Shown in pieces: positions 61,711-64,000 of a DNA stretch of 64,000 nucleotides. A program made the translations under genes and the position numbers. How positions within the stretch are numbered: the first letter of the stretch is position 1; every line of letters begins with the position of its first letter. The notes under the pieces were generated by a model. It saw only the letters and a program-made list of their open reading frames with translations. It was not told the DNA's origin and searched no databases. The stretch comes from Muricea muricata (Eukaryota > Cnidaria > Anthozoa > Malacalcyonacea > Plexauridae). The stretch lies in assembly GCA_963855995.1 (NCBI GenBank), contig OY979718.1, forward strand, positions 41,599,559-41,663,558. Direction: 5' to 3'.

Positions 61711-62182
61711 CTAAAAAAAACAAAGAAGTTAATTTGTTTAAACACAATGAAGGCATTCCTTCAATATTGATTTTTCAAACATGATTATTATATGCACATT
61801 AATTGAGATTTATATGGAAATTCGCTGAAACCGAAATGAGGTTGGTTGGAAACCAATTAAAACACATATATTTGCAAGATGCTATTTGCTGCTAAGCTAA
61901 CTTGCAGCAAGTCGGCAAACATTAAGTTACATTATCTCTGCGTTTCACAGACTTGATGCAGCTTTACGAAGCCTGCACTGACGGACTTGATCCAACTTGA
62001 TGACAAACTTGCAACAAGTCAATTAAATTATTGTTATTGTCAAGGCCGCCTGTCACTAACTAAAATAATAATAAAAATGTTAATAAATTCTTTTATTGAT
62101 TTTTCCTTCATGAATTTTATAATGAGGCATCAAAAGTTATGAAGCAGAGAACACAATCTACAATATACAAGTATAGTCCAAC
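61711..62182 (-). other. Intron of the channel gene
   Basis: AT-rich, no feature seen. Confidence 0.5.
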
Positions 62183-62365
62183 CTTTGCAAGGTTTAGGAT
62201 CTTCTTCACGACAAAAGGTCGTTTCCTTTTCCTCTCCAATACATTTCTCTCCCGCCGCTTTAGGATAAGGGTTGTTGCAAGTTCTGTGACGTTTTTCCTC
62301 CTGATAACCACATTGACTCAGGTCACAAAATGACCATAGTGTCCACTCAGACCAGCCACCATCAA
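62183..62365 (-). CDS. Channel gene exon: thrombospondin type 1 module B
   Basis: Phase 1-1, 61 codons. DGGWSEWTLWSFCDLSQCG, HRTCNNPYPKAAGEKC, FCREEDPKPC; six cysteines. CDLSQCG departs from the usual CSxxCG. Confidence 0.93.
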
Positions 62366-63375
62366 CTATACAATATTTTGTGAAATTTATTGGTAAAGTG
62401 CACATACAGCTTTTGGGGCATATTATTTTGTGACATTAAGGCATTTTAGAAGGAAATGTAAGTCAAACTTCATCTTAGTGGTGTCACCAGAACTGACGCT
62501 ATCGAAGTTAACGAAAATTAGTTTTCCTTTGTTTCGTGCTTCAAAATGACTTTGCTTGTCAAATTTAAAATGGCAGCATTTGCAGATGATATTTGCAGAG
62601 ATATTCTGGTGGCTCACTACAATCATAAAAACTGTGAAAATGGGAGATTCGAATCTGAAATTGTTATTGCTAGTTAAGGTTGATTTAAAAAGAAATTTAC
62701 GAATTACCACCCCTACCCCTATCCCAATTAAAACACTACTTTTGGTTCTAAACATATTGCTCTAAGCTTTGTTTCATGGCCACCATATGAAATTAAAGTA
62801 TTGGACATGAATAAACTTTACAGAAAAACTTAGGCGAGAAACCTTTTAAATTCGTAATGTTTCATCTACCAAAATGCTATGTGGTAAAACGCTAACCAGC
62901 GAAATACTAGAATATATTTCAAATATTATACGCCACGAATGTACCGGTTCTTTGGTCCCAATCTCGGTCAAACTCGCGATCAGATGGAAGAACGATACAT
63001 TTATGGGCATAATATAACGATACATGAAACCAACAGAACACCACCGAAATATTGCCATCCTTGTATTAGGGTATACACTAGCGATTCAGATCAAATCGAG
63101 ATAGCTTAGAGCCGAATCAGGTCAAGTGTGGAGAGCTAAAAACGAGTCATGATGGAGCTCGTTATAAGTTTTTGATCGATCCCTAGTTTTTTGGTAGGCC
63201 TGTCATTGTGAGTTACATTGTTTAACTAACCGAGGTTTTGTGCAAATGTTGAAAATCAACACAACAGTCTTGCAACGACCGAGATCAATTTAAACTAGAT
63301 TAAAGTTCTCTGCAGGCATGCCAGTGCTAGCACTGCACAAAACTAAACTTAATAATAACCGTTTTTCGTACTAAC
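62366..63375 (-). other. Intron of the channel gene
   Basis: About 1 kb, AT-rich, no exon or repeat boundary seen. Confidence 0.5.
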
Positions 63376-63531
63376 CATTGCAAATCTCAGTATTACAATC
63401 CTTGCTTATATTCTGTAATCCAGAACAATTTACGTTTGTGGCGTTCAGGCAATTACGTATTCGGTTGGTTTTTCCTTCGCAATTGTTTGAACAGTTTCCC
63501 CATGAACTCCACGAATGATAAAAACTGTCGT
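63376..63531 (-). CDS. Channel gene exon: thrombospondin type 1 module A (first in window)
   Basis: Phase 1-1, 52 codons, acceptor TATTTTTTAG|AC, donor AATG|GTTAGT. SFYHSWSSWGNCSNNCEG, RIRNCLNATNVNC, SKDCNTEIC; six cysteines and several Asn-x-Ser/Thr sequons. It starts in phase 1, so at least one more exon lies upstream, outside the window. Confidence 0.9.
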
Positions 63532-64000
63532 CTAAAAAATAAATTGTCATTTGAGAAGATAAAATCTCGTGGTCTTGGTTATTTATGGGTTCTATCTTAA
63601 AGTTCACTGTGTAATATACTCTCGAGGGCTGTTTGTTGGAAGCCCGTTAATCTACGTTTGCATAGTTGAGTCCTTATAGAGGGGAGGGGTAGATTGGGAG
63701 AAAAGATAGAGTTAATCAATTGATGAAAAGATGACATAATACTATAAGACTTGCCGCAAGTCTCGCTCGAAAGGATTTTGATAGGGTCTATATCCAGTTT
63801 ATTATGAGATCAGTTTTGATATAGACCCTATCAAAACCCTTTCGAGCGAGACTTGGGGCAAAGTTCATAATATTATATGCTAACGATAATGAATTATTAC
63901 TACCTGAAAAGATAAAGTGAAAATCGATGTTTCGTGCTAACTTCTCGACGAAGGGCCTTCGCTCGAAAAGACGACTTTCACTTCTGGTAGTGAAAGAACC
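63532..64000 (-). other. Intron of the channel gene, right edge, with a hairpin
   Basis: A hairpin with 38-bp arms (63758-63794 and 63818-63856, TTTGATAGGGTCTATATC and its complement) and, at the edge, GAAGGGCCTTCGCTCGAAAA, a block also seen in variant form at 28739 and, inverted or diverged, near 51866. Confidence 0.6.

Larger units (their letters stand above)
33975..63531 (-). other. Gene span: TSP1-SEA?-FN3-receptor potassium-type channel
   Basis: One minus-strand transcription unit assembled from consecutive exons with matching phases. Certain exons total about 1,450 codons without the SEA-like segment and without the 5' end, which lies right of the window. Ectodomain exons (TSP1 and FN3) are all phase 1-1, one module per exon; channel exons have mixed phases (1-0, 0-2, 2-0, 0-1, 1-0, 0-1, 1-stop). 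Channel topology is S1 lobe, M1, pore loop, M3, S2 lobe, M4, cytoplasmic tail, as in ionotropic glutamate receptors, but the filter is TVGYGD as in potassium channels and bacterial GluR0. Expected location: plasma membrane with a very long extracellular stalk. I infer a sensor coupling matrix or cell contact (TSP1, FN3) and a small ligand (S1-S2) to potassium flux. Confidence 0.85.

Noticed and set aside
1-64000. tRNA, rRNA, CRISPR or bacterial operon
   Set aside because: I saw no cloverleaf with A and B boxes, no rRNA-like sequence and no regularly spaced repeat-spacer array. The introns and families are eukaryotic.

Overview
The window looks like nuclear DNA of an early-branching marine animal, most likely a cnidarian. 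It is AT-rich and intron-rich, has GT-AG introns, and is packed with short inverted-repeat transposons. The proteins recognised are animal families: ankyrin, BTB-BACK-PHR, thrombospondin type 1, fibronectin III, and a Penelope-type GIY-YIG domain. The assignment to Cnidaria is an inference from this mix and from the domain combinations; no species can be named.

Layout. 1-5.1 kb holds the first coding exon of an ankyrin-repeat gene (minus strand, resembling ANKS3) and its long first intron. 5.1-15.4 kb has no convincing gene: it carries hAT-like MITEs, hairpins and three weak exon candidates. 15.5-22.0 kb is a 5'-truncated LINE on the minus strand, interrupted by a 4.8-kb TA-flanked DNA element that contains a pair of 0.6-kb inverted arms. 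22.5-23.85 kb is an intact single-exon BTB-BACK-PHR gene (minus). 24-33 kb is intergenic repeat DNA, including a 1.7-kb insertion whose empty site is preserved elsewhere in the window, a minisatellite and two large foldbacks.

The main discovery is one minus-strand gene occupying about 33.98 kb to beyond the right edge. I rebuilt it exon by exon from splice sites and reading-frame phase. In protein order it encodes at least five thrombospondin type 1 modules, a probable SEA-like module, six fibronectin III modules, an S1-like ligand-binding lobe, a first membrane segment, a pore loop, a second membrane segment, an S2 lobe, a third membrane segment, and a short cytoplasmic tail ending in a PDZ-ligand-like SQV. 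Joining two exons across an intron gives the potassium-channel selectivity filter TVGYGD inside an ionotropic-glutamate-receptor layout. The result is a GluR0-like, potassium-type receptor channel carrying an adhesion-molecule ectodomain.

Its introns hold a BEL/Pao remnant, a TTAA-flanked element with a nested hairpin, a Penelope GIY-YIG fragment, and several MITEs with visible target-site duplications. The start of the gene (signal peptide, any further N-terminal modules) lies outside the window.
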